NCBI GenBank assembly: GCA_030748335.1
Contig: JASMMD010000009.1
Span: 1 to 42,814 of the forward strand
Direction of reading: 5' to 3'
DNA from: Candidatus Thalassarchaeum sp.
GTDB lineage: Archaea; Thermoplasmatota; Poseidoniia; Poseidoniales; Thalassarchaeaceae
DNA length: 42,814 bases
Positions 1 to 7,496 of the stretch are shown here, one piece after another. Numbering within the stretch: position 1 is the first letter of the stretch; every line of letters begins with the position of its first letter. The notes beneath the pieces were generated by a model. It did not search any database and was not told the DNA's origin. It saw nothing but the letters and a program-made list of their open reading frames with translations. Both the position numbers and the translations under genes were made by a program.

Positions 1-570
<570 letters not shown>

Positions 571-595
571 CATCCAAATAAAATCTACAACACCA

Positions 596-624
596 AGGCC
601 CTTGTGGGCCTCTGTCCAACAGAG
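596..624 (+). other. Two hairpins in the 23S-5S spacer
   Basis: The spacer holds two adjacent inverted repeats. AGGCCC (596-601) pairs with GGGCCT (606-611) around a TTGT loop, and CTCTG (610-614) pairs with CAGAG (620-624) around TCCAA. They share two bases, so the second is either an alternative to the first or stacks on it. Likely roles are pre-rRNA processing or protection of the 23S 3' end; this is inference. I see no clear bulge-helix-bulge motif and no T-run that would make them a terminator. Confidence 0.45.
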
Positions 625-652
625 CATATCAATTCACATTCGAAGGAAGAGT

Positions 653-774
653 TGTGCACGGCCACAGCGGAGGGGTTCTACCCGGTCCCATACCGAACCC
701 GGAAGTCAAGCCCTCCTGCGTCGATTCCTGTACTGTGGCGCGAAAGCCCACGGGAAAGTTCGTCGCTGTGCCAC
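653..774 (+). rRNA. 5S ribosomal RNA
   Basis: The sequence follows the archaeal 5S pattern: a 'GGCCACAGCGG' start, the loop 'CCCATACCGAACCCGGAAG' (about 688-706), 'AAGCCCTCCTGCGT', and a central 'GTACTG...GCGCGAAAGCCC' region. The terminal stem closes: GCACGGC (656-662) pairs with GCTGTGC (765-771), with one G-U pair. That gives a gene of about 120 nt, the usual size. It lies in the same direction as the 23S gene and is probably cotranscribed with it. Ends are accurate to a few nucleotides. Confidence 0.95.
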
Positions 775-839
775 TCTCCTTCACCCCCGCACAAATACCA
801 GATTACTGGCGGAGCCATAGCGAAACGGCAGGTAAGGAA

Positions 840-1502
840 ATGGCAATCAGCACTGGAGACATTCTAGGCCACGCCCAAGTCGGCGTCTATCTGTCGGTAG
901 TCGACAAGATTCTGTTCCACCCTAGGTCCCTCGACGATGCGGCAATAGGGGAGTTGCAATCAGCGTTCGATCTGGAGATGCATCCCTTCCTCGTCGGCGG
1001 CTCCTCGCTACTCGGAAGTCTACTTACTGGGAATGACAAAGGCATAGCCGTCGCCGACATTGCCACCGAGGAAGACCTCGATGAGCTGACGAGCTTCAGC
1101 GACGTGGTCGTAATGGAGAGTGGTATGAATGCCGCAGGCAATCTGATGGAATGCAATGCCCACGGCGCCGTAGTTAGCCCCGTAGTCCCTCAAGAGGGGG
1201 TGGACATGATTTCAGAGGTTCTCGGTGTTGATGCTATCCGAAGCAAGGTAGCCGGGCATGACACCGTCGGCAGCATGCTGGTCGCCAATGGAAACGGGGT
1301 GCTGGCGCACCCTGACGTCTCCCGGTCAGAGGCTGAATCCATTGAGTCGGTGATGCAGGTCCCGGTGATGGTCGGCACAGTCACGTTCGGCTCACCATAT
1401 GTTGGCGCTGGATGCGCTGCTAGCGATACCCATGCTCTGGTCGGCTCTGGTTCCACCGGCCCGGAGCTGAATCGAATCGAAGACGCACTCGGCCTAATCT
1501 AG
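840..1502 (+). CDS. eif6: Translation initiation factor 6 (aIF6), ribosome anti-association factor
   Basis: This 220-residue protein has the normal length for archaeal IF6, which binds the 50S subunit near L14/L24 and blocks premature 30S joining. The family signatures are visible: 'GGSSLLGSLLTGNDKG' near residue 50, 'NGNGVLAHPDVS' near 150, and the highly conserved C-terminus 'GSTGPELNRIEDALGLI'. These fit the pentein fold of five repeated beta-beta-alpha units. The frame stays open upstream into the 5S gene, so the ATG at 840 was chosen: it follows GGTAAGGA and gives the canonical N-terminus. It begins about 66 nt after the 5S gene and could be cotranscribed with the rRNA. Its stop overlaps the stop of the convergent threonine synthase gene. 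Confidence 0.93.
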   Translation: MAISTGDILGHAQVGVYLSVVDKILFHPRSLDDAAIGELQSAFDLEMHPFLVGGSSLLGSLLTGNDKGIAVADIATEEDLDELTSFSDVVVMESGMNAAGNLMECNAHGAVVSPVVPQEGVDMISEVLGVDAIRSKVAGHDTVGSMLVANGNGVLAHPDVSRSEAESIESVMQVPVMVGTVTFGSPYVGAGCAASDTHALVGSGSTGPELNRIEDALGLI

Positions 1503-2728
1503 CCAAACATCCGGTAGTCAATCTTCGAATCTTTGTTGATGGTCGAGGCCACCTGTGGCATCGGGTACTTCAGGCCGGTAGCGGTGTTGAATAGGACCAC
1601 GGTGTCGTCAACACTGATCAAGCCCCTCTCAAGCGCCACTTTGTAAGCCGCTGCAGTAGCGGCCCCTTCGGGGCACATCAGCAAACCCTCCTCTCGACCT
1701 ATGCCCTCTGCCATGATGTGTATATCTTCGTCACTGACCGCGATGGCGAAGCCACCCGACTCACGCACAGCCCTCAGAATCAGGAAGTCACCGAGGGCAG
1801 CAGGAACTCTGATTCCCGACGCATCAGTTTCGGCGTTCTCCCAGAACTCGGCGAATTCCAGACCTTCCTCCCAGGCCTTGACCATCGGTGCGCACCCAGT
1901 CGACTGTACTGCGACCATCCTAGGGAGCTCGCATTCTATCCAGCCCAATTCGATTAGTTCTGCGAACGCCTTCCACATTCCGATGAGCCCTGTCCCACCC
2001 CCGGTTGGGTAGAATATGACGTCAGGCAGCTCCCATCCCATCTGCTCGGCCAACTCGAGACCCATGGTCTTCTTGCCCTCAATTCGATAAGGCTCCTTCA
2101 GCGTGGATACAGCGAACCAACCGACATCGTCAGAACCCTCTGCGATTATCCTACCACAATCCCCAATCAGGCCGTTGACGAGGTGAGTGTCGCCCCCCTG
2201 TGCCTCGGTCTCCCTAGTGTTGATCTCCGGAGTGTTGTCAGGGCACAGTACAGTCGCCCTGATGCCAGCCCTGCTAGCATACGCAGCAAGCGCAGAACCC
2301 GCATTGCCATTGGTTGGAACAGCGAGGTGCTCGACACCCAGCTGCTTGGCCATTGATACAGCGAGCCCCAGACCTCTGGCCTTGAAAGAGCCTGTCGGCA
2401 ATCTGGATTCGTCCTTGACAATCACCTTTCCGGGAGTGGCTCCAAGCAGCCTGGCCGACCTCTCAAGGCTCACTAAGGGAGTGATTACCTCGCCCAGCGA
2501 GACCCGGTCTTCCGGCTCCGCTACGGGGAGCAGGGGAGAGTATCTCCAGAAACCCGGCTCAGAGGAGGCTTCTATGTCAGCCCTGCTGATCTCTCTACGC
2601 AATCGCCCCAGATCGTACCTGACCAGCAGTGGCTTACCCTCATCTGAGACCGAGTGAATGCCATCAGACGAGTAGTGTTTACCAGTGTAAGAACACTCAA
2701 GATGGGTGACGTAGGAAGCCACAGTCAT
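1499..2728 (-). CDS. thrC: Threonine synthase
   Basis: A 409-residue PLP-dependent fold-type II enzyme that converts O-phospho-L-homoserine to threonine. The PLP lysine is K116 in 'DESRLPTGSFKARG'. 'PTNGNAGSALAAYA' (around 138-151) fits the phosphate/asparagine loop and 'YPTGGGTGLIGMW' the glycine-rich phosphate-binding turn. The N-terminus 'LECSYTGKHYS' resembles the small Cys motif found at the start of many archaeal threonine synthases, but only one Cys is left. The family also contains threonine dehydratase-like and cysteate synthase-like members; the N-terminal module and length favour threonine synthase. It is the last gene of the minus-strand run that starts with the carboxylase subunits, and it converges with aIF6 with a 4-nt overlap. 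Confidence 0.85.
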   Translation of the reverse strand: MTVASYVTHLECSYTGKHYSSDGIHSVSDEGKPLLVRYDLGRLRREISRADIEASSEPGFWRYSPLLPVAEPEDRVSLGEVITPLVSLERSARLLGATPGKVIVKDESRLPTGSFKARGLGLAVSMAKQLGVEHLAVPTNGNAGSALAAYASRAGIRATVLCPDNTPEINTRETEAQGGDTHLVNGLIGDCGRIIAEGSDDVGWFAVSTLKEPYRIEGKKTMGLELAEQMGWELPDVIFYPTGGGTGLIGMWKAFAELIELGWIECELPRMVAVQSTGCAPMVKAWEEGLEFAEFWENAETDASGIRVPAALGDFLILRAVRESGGFAIAVSDEDIHIMAEGIGREEGLLMCPEGAATAAAYKVALERGLISVDDTVVLFNTATGLKYPMPQVASTINKDSKIDYRMFG

Positions 2729-2760
2729 CCTTCCAATGCCGATTCGATGAACCTACCGCA

Positions 2761-2991
2761 TCATATCGCAGTGGGAGCGACATGATCGTCGCCCTTGTCC
2801 TCCGAGTCTCTTACGCGATTCCAGACCGAGGTCATCAGCTCGTCATGGTGCTCCTTGCAGTAGTGGAAGCGCTTGTAGGCCTCCCTGAACGAGTACGCCT
2901 TGCTACCAGTCGCCACCAGGAATCCCTCAGGGGATAGGCGACTAATCTGCTCGCCCTCACTAGCGCACTTCGGGTAGTCGCATCCGGGCAT
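2761..2991 (-). CDS. Small protein with a probable zinc site (unknown function)
   Basis: A 76-residue protein that I do not recognise. C4, C9, C45 and H48/H49 form a Cys-x4-Cys ... Cys-x2-His-His pattern that could hold one zinc ion. Between them is a basic and aromatic stretch ('FREAYKRFHYCKEHHDEL'); the C-terminal third is acidic. It lies 44 nt after the biotin carrier gene and 32 nt before threonine synthase on the same strand, so it is probably transcribed with them. The pattern resembles small treble-clef or HNH-like zinc miniproteins, but no function can be assigned. Confidence 0.6.
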   Translation of the reverse strand: MPGCDYPKCASEGEQISRLSPEGFLVATGSKAYSFREAYKRFHYCKEHHDELMTSVWNRVRDSEDKGDDHVAPTAI

Positions 2992-3035
2992 GGACAGGCC
3001 TGCTAATCACCACTCTTGAACTCTGTGAATCATGA

Positions 3036-3440
3036 TTACGACTCTTCAGGAGGTTCGATAATGACGAGAGGGACATTGGCTTCGACGCTGTCTCCCGACT
3101 CGCAATTGATCTCGCTGACAGTGCCCTGAATCGGGGCTTGAATTTCATTTTGCATCTTCATGGCCTCAAGGATGAGCAGCACCTCTCCCTCCTCCACTTG
3201 GTCACCGATTGCGACGTGCATCGTCACCACCTTGCCAGGGATAGGCGAGGAGATGGTCCCGGACCGCTTCCTCCTCCTACTTCTTCCTGCGGAGCCCCTG
3301 TCTGCCCCACTGTGCCCTCCACCGTCCACTTGGATTGAGTACTCCTTGCCTCCGACCAAAACCCTCCAGGTATCGCCTTCACGTTCGACATCGACCTCGA
3401 ACTCCTCCCCGTCGACGGTGACCTTCCTCTTCTCTCCCAT
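3036..3440 (-). CDS. Biotin carboxyl carrier protein of an acyl-CoA carboxylase/decarboxylase
   Basis: A 134-residue protein ending in a biotinyl/lipoyl domain. The biotinylation motif 'LEAMKMQNEI' places the acceptor lysine at K95, the usual ~35 residues before the C-terminus. The N-terminal part (1-40) contains 'KVTVDGEEFEVDVEREGDTW', a short beta domain common in carriers of propionyl-CoA and methylmalonyl-CoA enzymes, joined by a Gly/Ser/Arg-rich linker (41-62). An earlier in-frame ATG exists, but the ATG at 3440 follows GAGGTGA with good spacing and starts the conserved region. The stop of the small upstream gene is 4 nt away. A biotin ligase that could modify K95 is encoded as part of a fusion at 18080-19471. 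Confidence 0.9.
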   Translation of the reverse strand: MGEKRKVTVDGEEFEVDVEREGDTWRVLVGGKEYSIQVDGGGHSGADRGSAGRSRRRKRSGTISSPIPGKVVTMHVAIGDQVEEGEVLLILEAMKMQNEIQAPIQGTVSEINCESGDSVEANVPLVIIEPPEES

Positions 3441-3444
3441 TGGT

Positions 3445-3645
3445 TCACCTCGGGGTGCTCCTTCGCGTGCGTGCGCGGAACAGATTCCTCCTTCCAATCA
3501 AGACTCTTCTGTGGTCTCGTGACCACGGATCTCCGGACTTCCTCTGTCCCGTCGGACCCATGGCTTCACCTTGTTCGGACACTAGCAACACTGCAGCCAA
3601 GGCAGCAGCCAGCAATCTGGATTCGTCATCGGATCCCTTCACCAT
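3445..3645 (-). CDS. Small acyl-CoA carboxylase subunit, epsilon-like (tentative)
   Basis: A 66-residue protein between the carboxyltransferase and biotin carrier genes. Its N-terminal half is an Ala/Leu-rich helix ('DDESRLLAAALAAVLLVSE'), followed by a basic tail with one Trp ('SGDPWSRDHRRVLIGRR'). Short-helix-plus-Trp/Arg-tail proteins at this place occur as the AccE/PccE epsilon subunit of actinobacterial acyl-CoA carboxylases; the match here is by position and pattern only. Start: ATG at 3645 follows GAGGCGGA; a GTG at 3657 overlapping the carboxyltransferase stop (GTGA) is the alternative. The stop lies 4 nt before the carrier ATG, which suggests translational coupling. A single-helix OadG-type gamma subunit of a decarboxylase is the main alternative. 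Confidence 0.55.
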   Translation of the reverse strand: MVKGSDDESRLLAAALAAVLLVSEQGEAMGPTGQRKSGDPWSRDHRRVLIGRRNLFRARTRRSTPR

Positions 3646-3653
3646 ACTCCGCC

Positions 3654-5207
3654 TCACAGTGGGATGTTGCCATGCTTCCTAGCAGGACGAATCTCCTCTT
3701 TCTCGAGTAGTGCTCCTAAGGCGCGAATTAGAACCGTCCTGCTCTGATGCGGCTGTATGACGTCATCGAGGTAGCCTAGGGCCGCCGCTCTGTACGGGTT
3801 GGCAAATGTCTCCTTGTAGTCGTCGACCAACCTCTCCCGCTCTTGCTCGGGGTTTCCCGAGGTGCCGATTCTGCGTCTATGGATTATCTGGACTGCCCCG
3901 TCCGCCCCCATCACTGCCAGTTGGGCGGTTGGCCAAGCTATGTTGTAGTCTCCCCTGATATGCTTGGAGGACATCACATCGTAAGCCCCTCCATACGCCT
4001 TTCTGGTAATTACAGTGAGCTTCGGGACGGTGGCCTCGGCATATGCATATAGCAACTTGGCACCGTGTCTAATGATGCCACCCCACTCTTGGCTCGCGCC
4101 GGGCAGGAATCCAGGAACATCAACAAAGGTCAGCAGCGGTACGTTGAACGCGTCACAGAAGCGCACGAACCTCGCACCTTTAATCGAGGCATCGATGTCG
4201 AGGCACCCTGCCAACACCTTGGGCTGATTCGCTACCACTCCCACGGTTTGTCCACCCAGTCGCCCGAACCCAACGACTATGTTGCCAGCGAAGTCCGCCT
4301 GCACTTCTAAGAATCCTCCATCATCTAGAACGGCCTCGACGGCCGTGACTATGTCATAGGGTTGGCTAGGATTCTCCGGAACGAGAGAGTCGAGGTCCTC
4401 GCACTCTCTGTCATGTGGGTCGGAGGTTGGAACTACAGGAGGACTCTCAAGGTTGTTGGACGGGATTAGGCCGACTAATTCCCTGACTATGTCCAACGCC
4501 TCCTCATCATCACCCGCAGTGAAATGCGTCACCCCTGATCTAGTAGCGTGTGTCGAAGCACCGCCTAGGTCCTCGAAGGTCACTTCCTCGTTGGTCACCG
4601 TCTTGATTACCTCGGGTCCGGTAATGAACATGTGAGCGGTCTGATCGACCATCACTACGAAGTCCGTGATTGCTGGGGAATATACCGCTCCGCCTGCGCA
4701 CGGGCCCATTATCACGGAAATCTGAGGGATGACTCCGCTGGCCCGCACGTTCCTGAAGAAAATCTCAGCATATGAACCCAGACTGGCAACTCCTTCCTGT
4801 ATCCTAGCGCCACCGCTGTCATTCAAGCCGATGACAGGTGAACCGGTCTTGAGCGCCATGTCCAGTATCTTGCATATCTTGAGCCCATGCATCTCACCTA
4901 GGGAGCCACCGTAGACAGTGAAGTCCTGAGCGAAGCAGTACACGGTCCTGCCTCCTATAGTTCCGTGTCCGCAGACGACTCCGTCGCCCGGGATGACGTT
5001 ACGGTCCATCTCGAAGTCCCTGCATCTGTGCTCAACTAACGTGTCCACCTCCATGAACGAGTTCTCGTCGAGCAGCAGCTCGATTCTCTCCCTAGCGGTC
5101 ATCTTGCCCTTGGCATGCTGAGCCGAGACGCGGGCCTGCCCACCGCCGCCCTCTGCTTGCGCTTTCCTGCGGCGGAGCTCCTCGACACGCTCATCAGACT
5201 CAGCCAT
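3654..5207 (-). CDS. Acyl-CoA (propionyl-CoA) carboxylase carboxyltransferase subunit
   Basis: A 517-residue crotonase-fold carboxyltransferase, the usual length of PccB/AccD5/MmdA. It moves the carboxyl group from carboxybiotin to an acyl-CoA, here probably propionyl-CoA to methylmalonyl-CoA. Signatures: '[14 protein letters not shown]' near residue 35, the first oxyanion glycines in '[12 protein letters not shown]', '[13 protein letters not shown]', and in the second half '[21 protein letters not shown]' region and '[15 protein letters not shown]'. The ATG at 5207 starts the canonical '[21 protein letters not shown]'; an ATG further upstream would run into the divergent promoter region. It heads a minus-strand operon with the epsilon-like and biotin carrier genes. 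No biotin carboxylase is in the window, so a decarboxylase role is not excluded. Confidence 0.9.
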   Translation of the reverse strand: MAESDERVEELRRRKAQAEGGGGQARVSAQHAKGKMTARERIELLLDENSFMEVDTLVEHRCRDFEMDRNVIPGDGVVCGHGTIGGRTVYCFAQDFTVYGGSLGEMHGLKICKILDMALKTGSPVIGLNDSGGARIQEGVASLGSYAEIFFRNVRASGVIPQISVIMGPCAGGAVYSPAITDFVVMVDQTAHMFITGPEVIKTVTNEEVTFEDLGGASTHATRSGVTHFTAGDDEEALDIVRELVGLIPSNNLESPPVVPTSDPHDRECEDLDSLVPENPSQPYDIVTAVEAVLDDGGFLEVQADFAGNIVVGFGRLGGQTVGVVANQPKVLAGCLDIDASIKGARFVRFCDAFNVPLLTFVDVPGFLPGASQEWGGIIRHGAKLLYAYAEATVPKLTVITRKAYGGAYDVMSSKHIRGDYNIAWPTAQLAVMGADGAVQIIHRRRIGTSGNPEQERERLVDDYKETFANPYRAAALGYLDDVIQPHQSRTVLIRALGALLEKEEIRPARKHGNIPL

Positions 5208-5319
5208 GGTGCGCAAAGGTAGGGAAACCCCGCCAATGAGCATTCCCGTCAGTTATGCTGCTATGCTCACGCGTCATCGGTTGCTTGAAGTCTGTCCGCC
5301 AACTCCCAGTTTCGTCGAA

Positions 5320-5757
5320 ATGCGCATCGTGATTGCCAAACCGGGGCTCGACGGCCATGACAGAGGGGCGAAAGTCGTAGCTCGTGCCCTCAGGGACGGT
5401 GGCCATGAGGTCGTGTACACGGGTTTGCGCAAGACTCCCGGGGAGATAGTCAGGATAGTGATGGACGAGGACGCTTCGGCATTGGGACTCTCCACCCTGT
5501 CTGGCGCTCATGATGCCCTAGTCCCAGCCGTGTGCGAAGGCCTCAGGGAAGAAGGGCTTTCGGAGGTCATCGTCTTCGCTGGCGGCATAATACCGTTCGA
5601 TGACCGTGACTCACTCCACGATCAAGGGGTCAGGGCCATTTTCGGACCGGGTGCCCGCACCTCCGAGATCCTCGAGTTCCTTGAGGCGGCATCCGGCAGG
5701 ATAGAGTCAGGCGAGCCTGTGGGGGTCGGGGAGAATTCAGGATGGCGATGGGGTTGA
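5320..5757 (+). CDS. mcmA2: Methylmalonyl-CoA mutase, B12-binding subunit
   Basis: A 145-residue stand-alone cobalamin-binding domain. The 'IAKPGLDGHDRGAKVVARAL' start contains D-x-H-x-x-G, whose His replaces the benzimidazole ligand of cobalt; 'LSTLSGAHDALVP' and 'VFAGGIIPFDD' are the other B12 loops. In archaea the mutase is split, and this is the small subunit that converts (R)-methylmalonyl-CoA to succinyl-CoA together with a catalytic subunit. That large subunit is not in this window. The ATG at 5320 gives the canonical N-terminus; the frame is open further upstream but overlaps the divergent carboxyltransferase start. The downstream meaB overlaps by 16 nt, so the pair is translationally linked. 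Confidence 0.92.
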   Translation: MRIVIAKPGLDGHDRGAKVVARALRDGGHEVVYTGLRKTPGEIVRIVMDEDASALGLSTLSGAHDALVPAVCEGLREEGLSEVIVFAGGIIPFDDRDSLHDQGVRAIFGPGARTSEILEFLEAASGRIESGEPVGVGENSGWRWG

Positions 5758-6608
5758 GTGAATCTGATACCATGAGTTCTGCCCTATCGGGCAGTCGTAG
5801 AGACCTATCGAGGACGCTAACGGCCATCGAGAATGGCGCCAGCTTCAATTTCACTGCTGCAGATCCGTGGACGCTGGGAGTTACAGGACCTCCTGGGGTC
5901 GGTAAATCCTCGTTGATTGGCAGCTTGATTTCGAAGTGGGTCGACAAAGGGGAGAGGGTCGCTGTACTAGCCGTAGACCCGTCTTCACCCAACAGTGGAG
6001 GTGCCCTTCTAGCCGATAGGATGAGGATGCAGGCGGCCGACTCTGCCGACTCGGTTTTCGTCAGGTCGCTGGCAACTAGGAACCATCCAGGCGGGCTGGC
6101 CTCTCGCATCTCCCCGATGATCGACTGTCTGCATGCATGTGGTTGGAGCCGGATAGTTATCGAGACGGTGGGCTCCGGCCAATCTGAGATTCGAATAGTG
6201 GCATTCACAGATCGGGTGCTTCTGGTTGATGGGCCAGACCGAGGGGACGTGGTTCAAGCCGAGAAGGCAGGTATCTTGGAACTGGCGGACATCATTGCAA
6301 TCAACAAGTCCGACCTTCCTAATTCCGAACAGGCCGCGGACTCCGTTCGCACTGCTATAGGGCTGGCCAATGGCCCTGACACCTCCGTGCATCTTGTGTC
6401 GGCGCATGACGGATCAGGTGTCGATGATTTACTGGAGGAGATAGAGTCCTGCTCGGTCTCGTCCGGGAGGAATCGTCTCAGGGCAAGGGAGAGATTGCTC
6501 TCGGCATGGGATTCCCGGCTGCTCGACCACCCCGGTCTAAACGAGGTGCTTGATTCCTTGGAAACCGGAAGTATAACGCTCGATGAGGCCGTGGAATCTC
6601 TGAGATAG
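5742..6608 (+). CDS. meaB: MeaB/ArgK-type GTPase, methylmalonyl-CoA mutase chaperone
   Basis: A 288-residue G3E-family P-loop GTPase that protects and reloads B12 in methylmalonyl-CoA mutase. The Walker A motif 'GVTGPPGVGKSSLIGSL' is at about 46-62, 'VLAVDPSSPNSGGALLADR' is the MeaB signature, 'ETVGSGQSEI' is the switch region (usually ETVGVGQSE), and 'NKSD' is the guanine-specificity motif. It begins inside the last codons of the B12-subunit gene, which supports a shared function. The ATG at 5742 follows GGGGAGAATTCAGG; a later ATG at 5772 is possible. It is slightly shorter than bacterial MeaB (about 320 residues), mainly at the ends. Confidence 0.92.
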   Translation: MAMGLSESDTMSSALSGSRRDLSRTLTAIENGASFNFTAADPWTLGVTGPPGVGKSSLIGSLISKWVDKGERVAVLAVDPSSPNSGGALLADRMRMQAADSADSVFVRSLATRNHPGGLASRISPMIDCLHACGWSRIVIETVGSGQSEIRIVAFTDRVLLVDGPDRGDVVQAEKAGILELADIIAINKSDLPNSEQAADSVRTAIGLANGPDTSVHLVSAHDGSGVDDLLEEIESCSVSSGRNRLRARERLLSAWDSRLLDHPGLNEVLDSLETGSITLDEAVESLR

Positions 6609-6629
6609 GGGCTAGGAGGGGGCTTGGTA

Positions 6630-7283
6630 ATGGATGAGTCTGAGGCTAGATTCGATATCGACCACGTCGAACACTCGGTAGGAGGGTTTGGTGGCCATGC
6701 GTTCAGGCGCCTGACGCACCTTTCCATGGCAGCAATTCCAATTCTGTATTACACCCGTGGAGAAGAGATTGCTGACGTATTCTCGCTCAGTCCGGATGAG
6801 TTCGTCAGTTACGTCTTCCTCGTGATACTAATCATCGAAGCCATCAGGCTTCGCTTTGGCATAGTTATCGTCGGCCAGAGGGAGTACGAGTCGAGCCAGA
6901 TATCTGCCTTGGCGTGGGGGGCCTTCGCTGTGTGTCTAGCCCTGCTGGTGACCGGGATGGTCCCGTTCGCTACAGGTACCGGGCTTGAAGCTGGGATCTA
7001 CGGCATACCTCTCATTTTCGGTCTGACCTTCGTGGACCCACTGATGGGCGAGATTAAGCGGCAGAAGCAGGACCTGAGGCTGGCTATTGCGGCCGGTATG
7101 GTAGCATCGTACGCAATTTGGGTGGGATGCAGTTTCTGGCTGGGAACCCCTCTTTGGGTCTGCTTGCTCCTAGCGCCCCTGACGGTGCTCGGTGAGTTGC
7201 CGAGGGTCAAGTACATCGACGACAATGCCACGATGATCCTGTTCCCCCTGTCTGCCCTGCTGCTGCTCGGCCCCTTCTTGTGA
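6630..7283 (+). CDS. Polytopic membrane protein, dolichol/phytol kinase-like
   Basis: A 217-residue integral membrane protein with about six hydrophobic helices. 'GGHAFRRLTHLSMAAIPILYY' near the start and 'YIDDNATMILFPLSALLLL' at the end match the layout of CTP-dependent polyprenol/dolichol/phytol kinases, whose first helix follows an R(K)-x-x-H motif and whose last loop has a conserved DDN. 'LTFVDPLMGEIKR' occupies the place of the family's GD-x-x-(A/S) loop but is degenerate. The family call is by pattern; the substrate could be a polyprenol, geranylgeraniol or another lipid alcohol. The ATG at 6630 follows GGAGGGGG by 7 nt, better than the TTG at 6624. It lies 21 nt after meaB in the same operon. 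Confidence 0.6.
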   Translation: MDESEARFDIDHVEHSVGGFGGHAFRRLTHLSMAAIPILYYTRGEEIADVFSLSPDEFVSYVFLVILIIEAIRLRFGIVIVGQREYESSQISALAWGAFAVCLALLVTGMVPFATGTGLEAGIYGIPLIFGLTFVDPLMGEIKRQKQDLRLAIAAGMVASYAIWVGCSFWLGTPLWVCLLLAPLTVLGELPRVKYIDDNATMILFPLSALLLLGPFL

Positions 7284-7332
7284 ATACGAACCCGTCATCT
7301 TTACAATCCGGTTTCCTCTGGCCGCTGATAGC

Positions 7333-7452
7333 ATGACCGAGGGGGATTCGAGCGGAGATATCGTAGAATCGCCGCTGTCACAGAATGCGTACGTCCTGAT
7401 TTGGACCGTGGCCTCGTTGGTTTCGTTCGCTATCTTCGTAGCCTACTTCTGA
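7333..7452 (+). CDS. 39-residue single-pass membrane miniprotein
   Basis: An ATG at 7333 opens a 39-codon frame ended by TGA at 7450-7452. The N-terminal half is acidic and polar ('MTEGDSSGDIVESPLSQ'); the C-terminal half is one membrane helix ('YVLIWTVASLVSFAIFVAYF'). The split into polar head and clean hydrophobic tail argues for a real gene. An AT-rich TATA-like stretch 'TTTACAAT' lies about 25-30 nt upstream, so a leaderless mRNA is plausible. It sits between the kinase-like gene and asparagine synthetase on the same strand. No function is recognised; small tail-anchored partners of membrane enzymes look like this. Confidence 0.55.
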   Translation: MTEGDSSGDIVESPLSQNAYVLIWTVASLVSFAIFVAYF

Positions 7453-7467
7453 TTACCCCCTACCTAG

Positions 7468-7473
7468 TTTAAT
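7468..7473 (+). promoter_or_regulatory. TATA box for asparagine synthetase gene
   Basis: TTTAAT lies 24-29 nt upstream of the GTG start at 7497. This is the distance expected between an archaeal TATA box and a transcript that begins at its own start codon. No ribosome site precedes the GTG, which fits a leaderless mRNA. Confidence 0.5.
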
Positions 7474-7496
7474 GGCGGGCTGTTTCTGGAACCTTC

